Shown: positions 17,218-24,724 of the stretch, one piece after another
How the letters are laid out: every line of letters starts with the position of its first letter
Numbering within the stretch: the first letter of the stretch is position 1
NCBI RefSeq assembly: GCF_044891285.1
Contig: NZ_JAUIYO010000002.1
Span: 310,001-374,000, forward strand
Source: Pseudobacillus lumedeiriae
GTDB taxonomy: Bacteria > Bacillota > Bacilli > Bacillales > Domibacillaceae
Direction of reading: 5' to 3'
DNA: 64,000 nt
Notes under the pieces: model-generated
Database searches by the model: none
The model's input: only the letters and a program-made list of their open reading frames with translations
Told to the model about the DNA's origin: nothing
Made by a program: the position numbers and the translations under genes

Positions 17218-18777
17218 ATGGGAGCCATTACAATCATCTCCATTTTGCTTGGCCTAATCGTCGGTGTAGTTGTTGGCTATTTTGTTCGGAAATCCATTGC
17301 AGAATCAAAGATTGCAGGGGCAAAAAGCGTTGCAGATCAAATTATTGATGACGCGAATCGTGAAGCAGAAGCACTGAAGAAAGAAGCCCTGCTTGAAGCA
17401 AAGGATGAAATTCACACGCTTCGTACAGATACGGAATTAGAGCTACGTGAACGAAGAAACGAATTGCAAAAACAAGAGAATCGTTTATTACAAAGGGAAG
17501 AGAACCTCGATCGAAAAGATGAATCGCTTGATAAACGCGAAGTGCAGCTTGAGAAAAAAGAGGAAGCTCTTACTGAGAGACAACAACATATTGAAGAGAT
17601 GGACAGCAAAGTGGAAGAGATGATCAAAAAGCAGCAGGCGGAACTAGAAAGAATCGCCAGTCTGACCCGGGATGAAGCTCGCTCCATTATCTTAGATCGA
17701 ACGGAGCAAGAGCTTGCACACGACATTGCTGTAATGACCAAAGAGCAAGAGAACCGTGCGAAAGAAGAAGCAGATAAGAAAGCAAAGTCAATCCTATCTC
17801 TTGCCATTCAGCGCTGTGCAGCTGATCACGTGGCAGAAACGACGGTTTCCGTTGTTACGCTGCCAAATGATGAAATGAAAGGCCGGATTATCGGACGTGA
17901 AGGACGAAATATCCGTACATTAGAAACATTAACGGGTATTGATTTGATTATTGATGATACACCAGAAGCGGTCATTCTCTCCGGATTTGACCCGATTCGT
18001 CGGGAAGCCGCAAGAATTGCACTTGAGAAGCTAGTACAGGATGGACGTATTCATCCGGCTCGTATTGAAGAAATGGTGGATAAAGCACGTAGAGAAGTAG
18101 ATGAGCATATCCGTGAAGTTGGTGAACAAACGACCTTTGAAGTGGGTGTTCATGGATTGCATCCAGACTTAATTAAGATTCTCGGACGTTTAAAGTATCG
18201 AACAAGCTATGGTCAAAATGTACTTAAGCATTCCATGGAAGTTGCTTATTTAACAGGTTTGCTGGCATCAGAACTTGGAGAAGACGAGACGCTCGCCCGT
18301 CGTGCTGGTTTGCTACATGATATCGGTAAGGCAGTCGATCATGAAGTGGAAGGCAGTCATGTAGAGATTGGTGTAGAGCTCGCTACAAAATATAAAGAGC
18401 ATCCTGTTGTCATTAACAGCATTGCTTCCCATCATGGTGATACCGAGCCAACGTCCATTATTGCAGTACTCGTAGCTGCAGCCGATGCGCTATCAGCTGC
18501 AAGACCAGGTGCACGCAGTGAAACGTTGGAAAACTATATACGCCGCTTAGAAAAGCTCGAGGAAATTTCGGAGTCATATGATGGTGTAGAGAAATCATTT
18601 GCTATTCAAGCAGGTCGTGAAGTGCGTATCATAGTGAAACCAGAACAAGTAGATGACCTTCAAGCACATCGATTAGCGCGTGACATACGCAAACGAATTG
18701 AAGGAGAACTTGATTATCCGGGACACATTAAAGTAACAGTCATAAGAGAAACTCGTGCTGTAGAATATGCAAAGTAA
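17218..18777 (+). CDS. rny: Ribonuclease Y
   Basis: A 519-residue membrane-anchored endoribonuclease that starts bulk mRNA decay. Single N-terminal transmembrane helix (about 4-24), then a long charged coiled coil (about 30-200), a KH domain (about 208-270, MKGRIIGREGRNIRTLE) and an HD domain with the metal pair His367-Asp368 in LLHDIGKAVDHE. ATG 17218 follows AGAGGAGGTGG; longer in-frame starts are not supported. It precedes ymdB and spoVS as in B. subtilis. Confidence 0.97.
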   Translation: MGAITIISILLGLIVGVVVGYFVRKSIAESKIAGAKSVADQIIDDANREAEALKKEALLEAKDEIHTLRTDTELELRERRNELQKQENRLLQREENLDRKDESLDKREVQLEKKEEALTERQQHIEEMDSKVEEMIKKQQAELERIASLTRDEARSIILDRTEQELAHDIAVMTKEQENRAKEEADKKAKSILSLAIQRCAADHVAETTVSVVTLPNDEMKGRIIGREGRNIRTLETLTGIDLIIDDTPEAVILSGFDPIRREAARIALEKLVQDGRIHPARIEEMVDKARREVDEHIREVGEQTTFEVGVHGLHPDLIKILGRLKYRTSYGQNVLKHSMEVAYLTGLLASELGEDETLARRAGLLHDIGKAVDHEVEGSHVEIGVELATKYKEHPVVINSIASHHGDTEPTSIIAVLVAAADALSAARPGARSETLENYIRRLEKLEEISESYDGVEKSFAIQAGREVRIIVKPEQVDDLQAHRLARDIRKRIEGELDYPGHIKVTVIRETRAVEYAK

Positions 18778-18806
18778 AGCGGTGTGATGAATCACACCGC
18801 TTTCCC
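18776..18806 (+). terminator. Terminator after rny
   Basis: AAAGCGGTGTGAT pairs with ATCACACCGCTTT with a minimal loop; it overlaps the rny stop codon. The T tract is short, so read-through into ymdB is possible. Confidence 0.7.
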
Positions 18807-18839
18807 TATGGGGAAATAAAGAGAAAGAAAGGAACATAT

Positions 18840-19640
18840 ATGAAAATATTATTTGTAGGAGATGTCGTTGGGGCCCCCGGAAGAGACATGATTAGTCAGT
18901 ATTTGCCGATGCTTAAAAGCAAATATCGTCCTGAATGCACCATTGTGAATGGAGAGAATGCTGCATCTGGCAGGGGGATTACAGATAAGATCTACCACCA
19001 GTTTTTAAAAGATGGTGCTGATGTAGTGACACTGGGCAATCACGCTTGGGATAATAAAGGTATCTTTGAATTCATTGACGAAGCAAAAGCGCTCGTTCGT
19101 CCTGGGAATTTTCCGGAAGATGTTCCTGGAACAGGTTTATTATTTACTAAACGGGCTGGTGTAGAAGTGGCTGTTATTAATTTACAAGGACGGACGTTTA
19201 TGCCTGCATTGGACTGTCCGTTTAAGAAGGCTGAGGAGCTCGTGGTAAAAGCGCGTGAACGGACACCTATTATTTTCATCGATTTTCATGCAGAAGCTAC
19301 AAGTGAAAAACAGGCACTAGGGTGGTTTCTAGATGGCAAAGTCACTGCTGTAGTAGGTACTCATACACATGTACAAACAGCAGATAATCGTATTTTGCCA
19401 AAAGGAACCGCGTACTTATCTGATGTTGGTATGACTGGACCATACGATAGTATTCTTGGTATGGAGAAAGAGGCTGTGTTAAAAAAATTCATAACAGGGC
19501 TGCCAGTCCGATTTGAGGTGCCAAACAGCGGCCGGACTCAACTGAGCGCTTGTTTAATTGACGTTGATAAGAAGACAGGAACAGCCAAAGCCATTCATCG
19601 TCTGTTAATTAACGAAGATCATCCATTTATTGCTGAATAG
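18840..19640 (+). CDS. ymdB: Metallophosphoesterase YmdB (2',3'-cyclic nucleotide phosphodiesterase)
   Basis: A 266-residue cytosolic dimetal phosphoesterase of the TIGR00282 type. Metal ligands are visible in FVGDVVG (Asp8), NGENAASG, LGNHAWDN and GTHTHVQTAD. In B. subtilis YmdB affects biofilm, motility and nanotube phenotypes and interacts functionally with RNase Y. It lies just after rny. RBS AAAGGAAC precedes the ATG. Confidence 0.93.
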   Translation: MKILFVGDVVGAPGRDMISQYLPMLKSKYRPECTIVNGENAASGRGITDKIYHQFLKDGADVVTLGNHAWDNKGIFEFIDEAKALVRPGNFPEDVPGTGLLFTKRAGVEVAVINLQGRTFMPALDCPFKKAEELVVKARERTPIIFIDFHAEATSEKQALGWFLDGKVTAVVGTHTHVQTADNRILPKGTAYLSDVGMTGPYDSILGMEKEAVLKKFITGLPVRFEVPNSGRTQLSACLIDVDKKTGTAKAIHRLLINEDHPFIAE

Positions 19641-19776
19641 AAGATCGCCCTCTTTTGTTTAACAAGACAAGTAATACAGAAGCTTGTCTTCGAATATAGT
19701 AGGAATGGAAGGATAGCGAACGACTATGTTCGTTAGTAAGAGCATTCGGTATCGCTTAACAAAAGGGGGACAAGAA

Positions 19777-20037
19777 ATGGATATATTAAAAGTTTCGGCA
19801 AAGTCTAATCCTAATTCTGTAGCTGGTGCACTTGCCGGTGTTCTGAGGGAAAGAGGGGCCGCTGAAATTCAGGCGATCGGAGCTGGAGCACTTAATCAGG
19901 CAGTGAAAGCAGTAGCGATTGCTCGGGGGTTTGTTGCTCCGAGTGGAGTGGATTTAATATGTATCCCGGCCTTTACAGACATCATGATTGAGGAAGAAGA
20001 ACGAACAGCTATCAAGTTGATCGTCGAACCTAGGTGA
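19777..20037 (+). CDS. spoVS: Stage V sporulation protein S
   Basis: An 86-residue protein with the SpoVS sequence MDILKVSAKSNPNSVAGALAG and IAIARGFVAPSG-type block (VAIARGFVAPSGVDL). It belongs to the Alba-like fold; loss affects septation and spore coat formation in B. subtilis. ATG 19777 follows AAAGGGGG; an in-frame ATG 51 nt upstream lacks an RBS and would add residues absent from the family. A small hairpin (AAGACAAG with CTTGTCTT, 19664-19690) lies upstream. Confidence 0.96.
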   Translation: MDILKVSAKSNPNSVAGALAGVLRERGAAEIQAIGAGALNQAVKAVAIARGFVAPSGVDLICIPAFTDIMIEEEERTAIKLIVEPR

Positions 20038-20052
20038 GGCGATAAAATGTGA

Positions 20053-20132
20053 ATAAACCCTGCTTTTTGACAGCATGAAAGGAGCAAAAACTGCTCACTT
20101 ATTCTGCTTTCTTGAAGCGGGTTTTTCTTTTT
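20053..20132 (+). terminator. Branched terminator after spoVS
   Basis: AAACCCTGCT near 20055 pairs with AGC-GGGTTT near 20117-20126, with an internal GAGCA/TGCTC hairpin; then a long T-rich run. Confidence 0.6.
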
Positions 20133-20137
20133 TTTAT

Positions 20138-20246
20138 TCTTTGTTGAAGGTCTCTGTCGCTTTCCAAGGGTGGCCTGAGAGTTTCTTCGTCACTATCGCT
20201 CCAATTAACAAAAGGGAAAAATCAATACTAGTCATTAACATAGCCT
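20138..20246 (-). repeat. MITE-like repeat, family 1, reverse
   Basis: On the minus strand it begins GGCTATGTTAATGACTAG, has GTTAATTGGAGCGATAG and ends TTCAACAAAG. It lies just before the dipeptidase gene. Confidence 0.65.
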
Positions 20247-20308
20247 TTTATGTATTTACGATGTCTATTTTCACAGCTGTAATTAAATTCCCTGAGAGGA
20301 TGAAAAAG

Positions 20309-21226
20309 ATGATTTTTGATGGGCATTGTGATGTATTATACCAATTGCAAAAAGATCAGCGAAAAGATTTCAACAATCCTTCTTTGCACGTTACATATAG
20401 TCGTCTAAAGCAAGCGCAAGCAAAGGTGCAATGTTTTGCCATCTTTTTATCTTCATCGATCAAGCCGCATGATCGGTTTAGATCGGCATTGGAGCAAATT
20501 GATTTATTTTATGAAAAAATCATCAAACCATATCCAGATATGAAAGTGGTTAAGACAAGGCAGGAATTAGATGAACTGAAAAAAGGAGAAATCGGGGCAG
20601 TGCTCACTCTTGAAGGCTGCGAAGCGATCGAAGAAGATCCATTGAAATTAACCACTTTGTACCGGCTGGGTGTAAGGTCGGTGGGACTGACGTGGAATCA
20701 TGCTAATGCGTTAGCGGACGGAGTCATGGAGAAAAGAGCTGGCGGTATAACAGAATTTGGCGGTCAAATGATCCAGCTGCTGAATGAGTGGGGGATTTGG
20801 ACGGATGTATCTCATTTGTCAGAGAAATCCTTTTGGGATGTGATCGAAAAGGCAGACTATCCTATCGCCAGCCACTCCAATTGTTATCAACTTTGTCCGC
20901 ATCCGCGCAATTTAACGGATGATCAAATGAAAGCATTAATTAAAAAGAATGGAGTGGTTGGATTATCATTTGTTCCATTCTTTGTGAAAGAGAAGGGAGA
21001 AGTAAACGTCCTTGATTTGTTAAAACATGTAGAGCACGTTTGTGAAATCGGCGGCGAAGATCACCTTGGCTTTGGCTCAGACTTTGACGGCATTGATGAA
21101 ACCATTGGAGGTCTGCAATCGTATGAGGGATATGAAAAATGGGCTGAGCTCCTTCAAAACTACTATTCAGCGAGACAGGTAGAAAAATTTCTATGGACTA
21201 ACTTTTCAAGCAGATTTCCATACTAG
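20309..21226 (+). CDS. Membrane dipeptidase family (peptidase M19)
   Basis: A 305-residue zinc dipeptidase of the renal-dipeptidase family. Metal-ligand motifs: DGHCDVLYQ (His6, Asp8), TLEGCEAIEEDP, DVSHLSEKSFWDV and SHSNCY, with GSDFDGID near the end. Bacillus members hydrolyse dipeptides. ATG 20309 is chosen because GAGAGGA ends 8 nt upstream; in-frame ATGs further upstream run through the family 1 repeat. In B. subtilis tdh-kbl occupies this place. The last residues (WTNFSSRFPY) are shorter than usual but keep the NF position. Confidence 0.88.
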   Translation: MIFDGHCDVLYQLQKDQRKDFNNPSLHVTYSRLKQAQAKVQCFAIFLSSSIKPHDRFRSALEQIDLFYEKIIKPYPDMKVVKTRQELDELKKGEIGAVLTLEGCEAIEEDPLKLTTLYRLGVRSVGLTWNHANALADGVMEKRAGGITEFGGQMIQLLNEWGIWTDVSHLSEKSFWDVIEKADYPIASHSNCYQLCPHPRNLTDDQMKALIKKNGVVGLSFVPFFVKEKGEVNVLDLLKHVEHVCEIGGEDHLGFGSDFDGIDETIGGLQSYEGYEKWAELLQNYYSARQVEKFLWTNFSSRFPY

Positions 21227-21273
21227 GTCAGCAAAATGTGACGATGTAATATAAAATGCATAACAATAAAAAA

Positions 21274-21346
21274 GCCGTCATTGGTAAATTTTGCGGTTTA
21301 GCAGTGCCAGTCAATGCCGCAAATAGGACTGCTTTTAAAAGACGGT
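21274..21346 (+). ncRNA. Candidate pseudoknotted RNA element
   Basis: Three helices can be drawn. An outer stem GCCGTC (21274-21279) pairs with GACGGT (21341-21346). TTTGCGG (21290-21296) pairs with CCGCAAA (21317-21323). AGCAGT (21300-21305) pairs with ACTGCT (21328-21333). The last two interleave, giving an H-type pseudoknot inside the outer stem. A terminator follows at 21353. It does not match a riboswitch class I recognise. No downstream gene lies closer than miaB at 21615. Confidence 0.4.
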
Positions 21347-21352
21347 TGAATG

Positions 21353-21384
21353 AAAAACCAGCGGATCAAGAAGCTGGTTTTTTG
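21353..21384 (+). terminator. Terminator hairpin downstream of the pseudoknot
   Basis: AAAAACCAGC (21353-21362) pairs with GCTGGTTTTT (21373-21382), in a T run. It may also end the dipeptidase transcript. Confidence 0.8.
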
Positions 21385-21507
21385 TATGTTAAATGTTCAT
21401 AATCATCTATTGTTTAATCAATTAGAAAGCTATATACTAAAATAATGTGCGCAGCTTAATAAAAGGTATTTCCTTATTTAAATATTTTTATTTGGACTTT
21501 TATGATA

Positions 21508-21589
21508 AGGGCTATGTTAATGCCCATTGTTGATTGGAGCGGAAAGCGAGTACCCCCAGTTGAAATCAACAGGGAAATTTAACAAAGTC
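21508..21589 (+). repeat. MITE-like repeat, family 1, short form
   Basis: GGGCTATGTTAATGCCC at the left, GTTGATTGGAGCGGAAAGCG in the core, and AATCAACAGGG...TTTAACAAAGTC at the right. It is the cleanest short copy in the window and lies 25 bp before miaB. Confidence 0.85.
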
Positions 21590-21614
21590 ATGATAAAAGA
21601 AAGGAGTTTTTTTG

Positions 21615-23159
21615 ATGAATGAAGATCAGCGTCTGCAAGGACAGCAAGTGAAAGAGAACAATCCAGCGGACAAAAAATCCGAAAAGGATTACAGCAAATA
21701 TTTTGAAACGGTGTTTCTTCCTCCATCTCTAAAGGAAGCGAAAAAGCGGGGAAAAGAGGAAGTAAAATACCATAACGATTTTAAAATTGATGAGCAGTTC
21801 CGTGGTATGGGTGACGGTAGAAAGTTTTATATCCGGACATATGGCTGTCAAATGAATGAGCATGATACGGAAGTCATGGCTGGTATTTTTATGGCTCTTG
21901 GCTATGAGGCAACAGACACAGTGGAAGATGCCAATGTGATTTTGCTGAATACATGTGCGATTCGTGAAAATGCTGAAAATAAAGTGTTCGGCGAACTTGG
22001 ACATTTAAAACATTTGAAGCAGCAGCGTCCTGATTTGCTTTTAGGTGTATGTGGATGCATGTCCCAAGAAGAATCAGTCGTTAATAAAATTTTAAAAACG
22101 TATAACCAGGTTGATATGATTTTTGGTACACACAATATTCATCGTCTGCCATACATTTTGAGTGACGCTTACATGTCTAAAGAAATGGTCATTGAAGTGT
22201 GGTCAAAAGAAGGCGACGTGATAGAGAACCTGCCAAAAGTACGCCGCGGCAACATCAAAGCATGGGTAAACATTATGTACGGATGTGATAAATTCTGTAC
22301 GTATTGTATCGTTCCCTACACACGAGGCAAAGAAAGAAGCCGCCGTCCAGAAGAAATCATCCAGGAAGTTCGTCATTTAGCTGCGCAAGGTTATCAGGAA
22401 ATCACGCTGCTAGGGCAAAACGTTAATGCCTACGGCAAAGATTTTGATGATATGAAATATGGTCTTGGAGATTTAATGGACGAGATTAGAAAGATTAATA
22501 TTCCACGCATTCGCTTTACGACAAGCCATCCGCGTGACTTTGACGACCACTTAATTGAAGTGTTAGCGAAAAAAGGGAATCTCATGGATCATATTCATCT
22601 GCCTGTTCAATCTGGATCAACAGACGTACTGAAAATTATGGCGCGTAAATATACCCGCGAACAATATCTCGAACTTGTTCGTAAAATTAAAGCGGCGATT
22701 CCTGATGTAGCATTAACAACGGACATTATTGTTGGTTATCCAAACGAAACGGAAGAACAATTTGAAGAAACACTTTCGTTATACCGCGAAGTTGGCTTTG
22801 AATCGGCTTATACATTTATCTATTCTCCGCGTGAAGGGACTCCAGCGGCGAAAATGAAAGACAATGTTCCGATGGAAGTGAAGAAAGAGCGGTTACAGCG
22901 TCTAAATGCAGTTGTGAACGAACTATCGGCTGAAGCGTTGAAGAAATATAACGGCAAAATCGTTCCTGTACTCGTTGAAGGGGAAAGTAAAAATAACCCT
23001 GACGTTTTAGCAGGTTATACGAATAAAAATAAACTCGTGAACTTTAAAGGTCCAAAGACAGCGATCGGAAAAATTGTGAATGTAAGAATTACAGAAGCAA
23101 AAACGTGGTCTTTAGACGGAGAAATGATTGAAGAACATCAATTGGCTGAGGTGGAGTGA
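21615..23159 (+). CDS. miaB: tRNA-2-methylthio-N6-dimethylallyladenosine synthase
   Basis: A 514-residue radical-SAM methylthiotransferase that converts i6A37 to ms2i6A37 in tRNA. It has a ~65-residue Bacillus-type N-terminal extension, an N-terminal MTTase domain with Cys in YGCQMNEHD, NTCAIRE and GVCGCM, the radical-SAM cluster CDKFCTYC, and a C-terminal TRAM domain from about residue 440. ATG 21615 follows AAAGGAG by 8 nt. miaA, which makes its substrate, is 11 kb downstream. Next gene ymcA starts one base after its stop. Confidence 0.97.
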   Translation: MNEDQRLQGQQVKENNPADKKSEKDYSKYFETVFLPPSLKEAKKRGKEEVKYHNDFKIDEQFRGMGDGRKFYIRTYGCQMNEHDTEVMAGIFMALGYEATDTVEDANVILLNTCAIRENAENKVFGELGHLKHLKQQRPDLLLGVCGCMSQEESVVNKILKTYNQVDMIFGTHNIHRLPYILSDAYMSKEMVIEVWSKEGDVIENLPKVRRGNIKAWVNIMYGCDKFCTYCIVPYTRGKERSRRPEEIIQEVRHLAAQGYQEITLLGQNVNAYGKDFDDMKYGLGDLMDEIRKINIPRIRFTTSHPRDFDDHLIEVLAKKGNLMDHIHLPVQSGSTDVLKIMARKYTREQYLELVRKIKAAIPDVALTTDIIVGYPNETEEQFEETLSLYREVGFESAYTFIYSPREGTPAAKMKDNVPMEVKKERLQRLNAVVNELSAEALKKYNGKIVPVLVEGESKNNPDVLAGYTNKNKLVNFKGPKTAIGKIVNVRITEAKTWSLDGEMIEEHQLAEVE

Positions 23160-23160
23160 A

Positions 23161-23592
23161 ATGGCAAAGTATACAAAAGATGATATTCTTGCAAAAGCTA
23201 CAGAGCTTGCCAAAATGATTGCAGAAACAAGCGAAGTGGAATTTTTCAAAGAAGCAGAAGCAAAAATCCACGAGAACCAAAAAGTTCGAGAAAAAATTGC
23301 CAGCTTAAAAAGTCTGCAAAAGCAAGCGGTGAACTTTCAACACTATGGTAAAACAGAAGCGTTGAAAATGGTAGAAGAGAAAATGTTGAAGATCGAACAG
23401 GAGTTAGATGAAATACCTGTTGTACAGCAATTTAAAGAATCGCAAGTAGAAGTCAATGATATTTTGCAAATTGTTACATCTGCGATCTCTAATACAGTGA
23501 CAGATCAGATTATTGAATCCACTGGGGGAGATGTGCTTCGTGGGGAAACGGGTGCTCAAGTAAGGCATAGCACACCTGGAAGCTGCAGCTAA
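23161..23592 (+). CDS. ymcA: RicA/YmcA family regulator
   Basis: A 143-residue helical protein beginning MAKYTKDDILAKATELAKMIAETSEVEFF. In B. subtilis YmcA (RicA) forms the Fe-S RicAFT complex with YlbF and YaaT, which activates RNase Y maturation of operon mRNAs and supports competence, sporulation and biofilm. A C-terminal Cys (SCS) is present. Translation is probably coupled to miaB: its RBS GAGGTGGAG lies in the miaB end and the gap is one base. Confidence 0.93.
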   Translation: MAKYTKDDILAKATELAKMIAETSEVEFFKEAEAKIHENQKVREKIASLKSLQKQAVNFQHYGKTEALKMVEEKMLKIEQELDEIPVVQQFKESQVEVNDILQIVTSAISNTVTDQIIESTGGDVLRGETGAQVRHSTPGSCS

Positions 23593-23608
23593 TAGTCGTT
23601 AAATCAAG

Positions 23609-23639
23609 AAGCATCAGCGATTTTCGCTGGTGCTTTTTT
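23609..23639 (+). terminator. Terminator after miaB-ymcA
   Basis: AAGCATCAGCGA pairs with TCGCTGGTGCTT, followed by TTTTTT. Confidence 0.88.
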
Positions 23640-23699
23640 GGATTTAATAGGAAAGTGTTATTTTTATTCATTGTTTTAGGATTGAGCCATATAATGCTA

Positions 23700-23968
23700 T
23701 CAAGTCGTCTCCGCTTTTCGATTGTCCAGCTCCGCCTCCTTGAAGCTCGAGTCATAATCTGTTCTGGCTGCATGGCTGAAAGGCGCCATTTCGCCAGCCC
23801 ATCTTATGCTGTCACTTCAAGGCAGTCGTCTTCGCTTTTCAATTGTCCAGCTGCAGCGACTAGTCCCTCGAGGTCAAATAACCTTTCCTCAAAGAAGGCA
23901 AAGAGCAGACTTCGTTGAGGAAAGAACATTTGCTTGTCGGGTCTAATCGAGTCGCTTCCGCTTTTCTA
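23700..23968 (-). repeat. Dispersed repeat, family 2, reverse copy
   Basis: Its minus strand reads AGAAAAGCGGAAGCGACTCG, then a hairpin (23883-23899 with 23908-23924), GGTTATTTGACC, then GACAGCATAAGATGGG and ends AAAAGCGGAGACGACTTGA. It matches the forward copy at 2179 over nearly its whole length, while hairpin arms differ by compensatory changes. It occupies the ymcA-cotE gap. Confidence 0.8.
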
Positions 23969-24060
23969 ACTTGTTTTATTATTTTTTATATGTTCTAGGC
24001 ACATGTCTTGGTTTTGCTGCATATGTATAGATAGAGAACACGTGAGGAGGGACGCTCGAA

Positions 24061-24596
24061 TGGCAGAATATAGAGAGATTATTACGAAGTCGGTCGTTGC
24101 TAAGGGCCGGAAGTTTACTCAGACGCACCACACCATTTGTCCGCCACACCACCCATCGAGCATTTTAGGCTGCTGGATTATTAATCATGAGTATAAAGCA
24201 AAGAAGATGGGGAAAAAGGTGGAGGTTCATGGAACATATGATATTAACGTATGGTATTCGCATCATGACAATACGAAAACTTCCGTCGTAACGGAGAAGG
24301 TAAGCTATAAAGATGTTATTAAGTTAAAGTATCGTGACGAAAACTGTTTTGATGACAACGAAGTATTAGCGCGTGTGCTGCAGCAGCCTAATTGCTGTGA
24401 AGCGATCTGTTCATCAAAGGACAACAAAATAATCGTCCAGGCCGAGCGGGAATTTTTAGTCGAAGTAGTCGGGGAAACGAAAATTTGTGTAGCTGTCCAT
24501 CCTCATGGATGCGAAGATGATTGGGGATGCGGTATTGAGGATGAAGACTATGAGGAATTGGATACAGCTTTTATAGATCATAAAAAGAAAAAATAA
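24061..24596 (+). CDS. cotE: Outer spore coat morphogenetic protein CotE
   Basis: A 178-residue CotE with the conserved N terminus MAEYREIITKSVVAKGRKFT and an acidic C-terminal tail. It is made in the mother cell and assembles the outer coat around the SpoIVA layer. ATG 24061 follows GAGGAGGG. Upstream, CATATGTAT near 24020 resembles a sigma-E -10 (CATA-N3-T), but the -35 is unclear. Order miaB-ymcA-cotE-mutS matches B. subtilis. Confidence 0.96.
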
Positions 24597-24600
24597 AGGA

Positions 24601-24637
24601 AGTGCAGGCCAAATCAATAAGGCCTGCACTTTTTTTG
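24601..24637 (+). terminator. Terminator after cotE
   Basis: AGTGCAGGCC (24601-24610) pairs perfectly with GGCCTGCACT (24621-24630), followed by T7. Confidence 0.92.
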
Positions 24638-24669
24638 ATGGCATGAGTGAAGCGGATAAAGGGGAAATA

Positions 24670-24678
24670 TGATATAAT
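24670..24678 (+). promoter_or_regulatory. Extended -10 promoter of mutSL
   Basis: TGATATAAT fits TG-N-TATAAT exactly. No convincing -35 is seen. Confidence 0.5.
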
Positions 24679-24724
24679 GTAAAGTTGAAAATAGACAGGT
24701 TTTCTTGAAAGGAATTGGACATAG

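Noticed and set aside
19664..19690. Hairpin AAGACAAG/CTTGTCTT as a ymdB terminator
   Set aside because: No T tract follows on the + strand; left as a possible spoVS leader structure only.
20075..20308. N-terminal extension of the M19 dipeptidase
   Set aside because: The in-frame stretch runs through the spoVS terminator and a family 1 repeat; GAGAGGA 8 nt before ATG 20309 and family alignment fix the start there.
21180..21285. Frameshift at the dipeptidase C terminus
   Set aside because: The last ten residues are unusual, but the in-frame reading keeps the conserved NF pair; no single-base shift gives a better family match.
23655..23918. 87-codon ORF inside the reverse family 2 repeat
   Set aside because: Entirely repeat sequence, with codon use unlike neighbours; the forward copy has no matching ORF.
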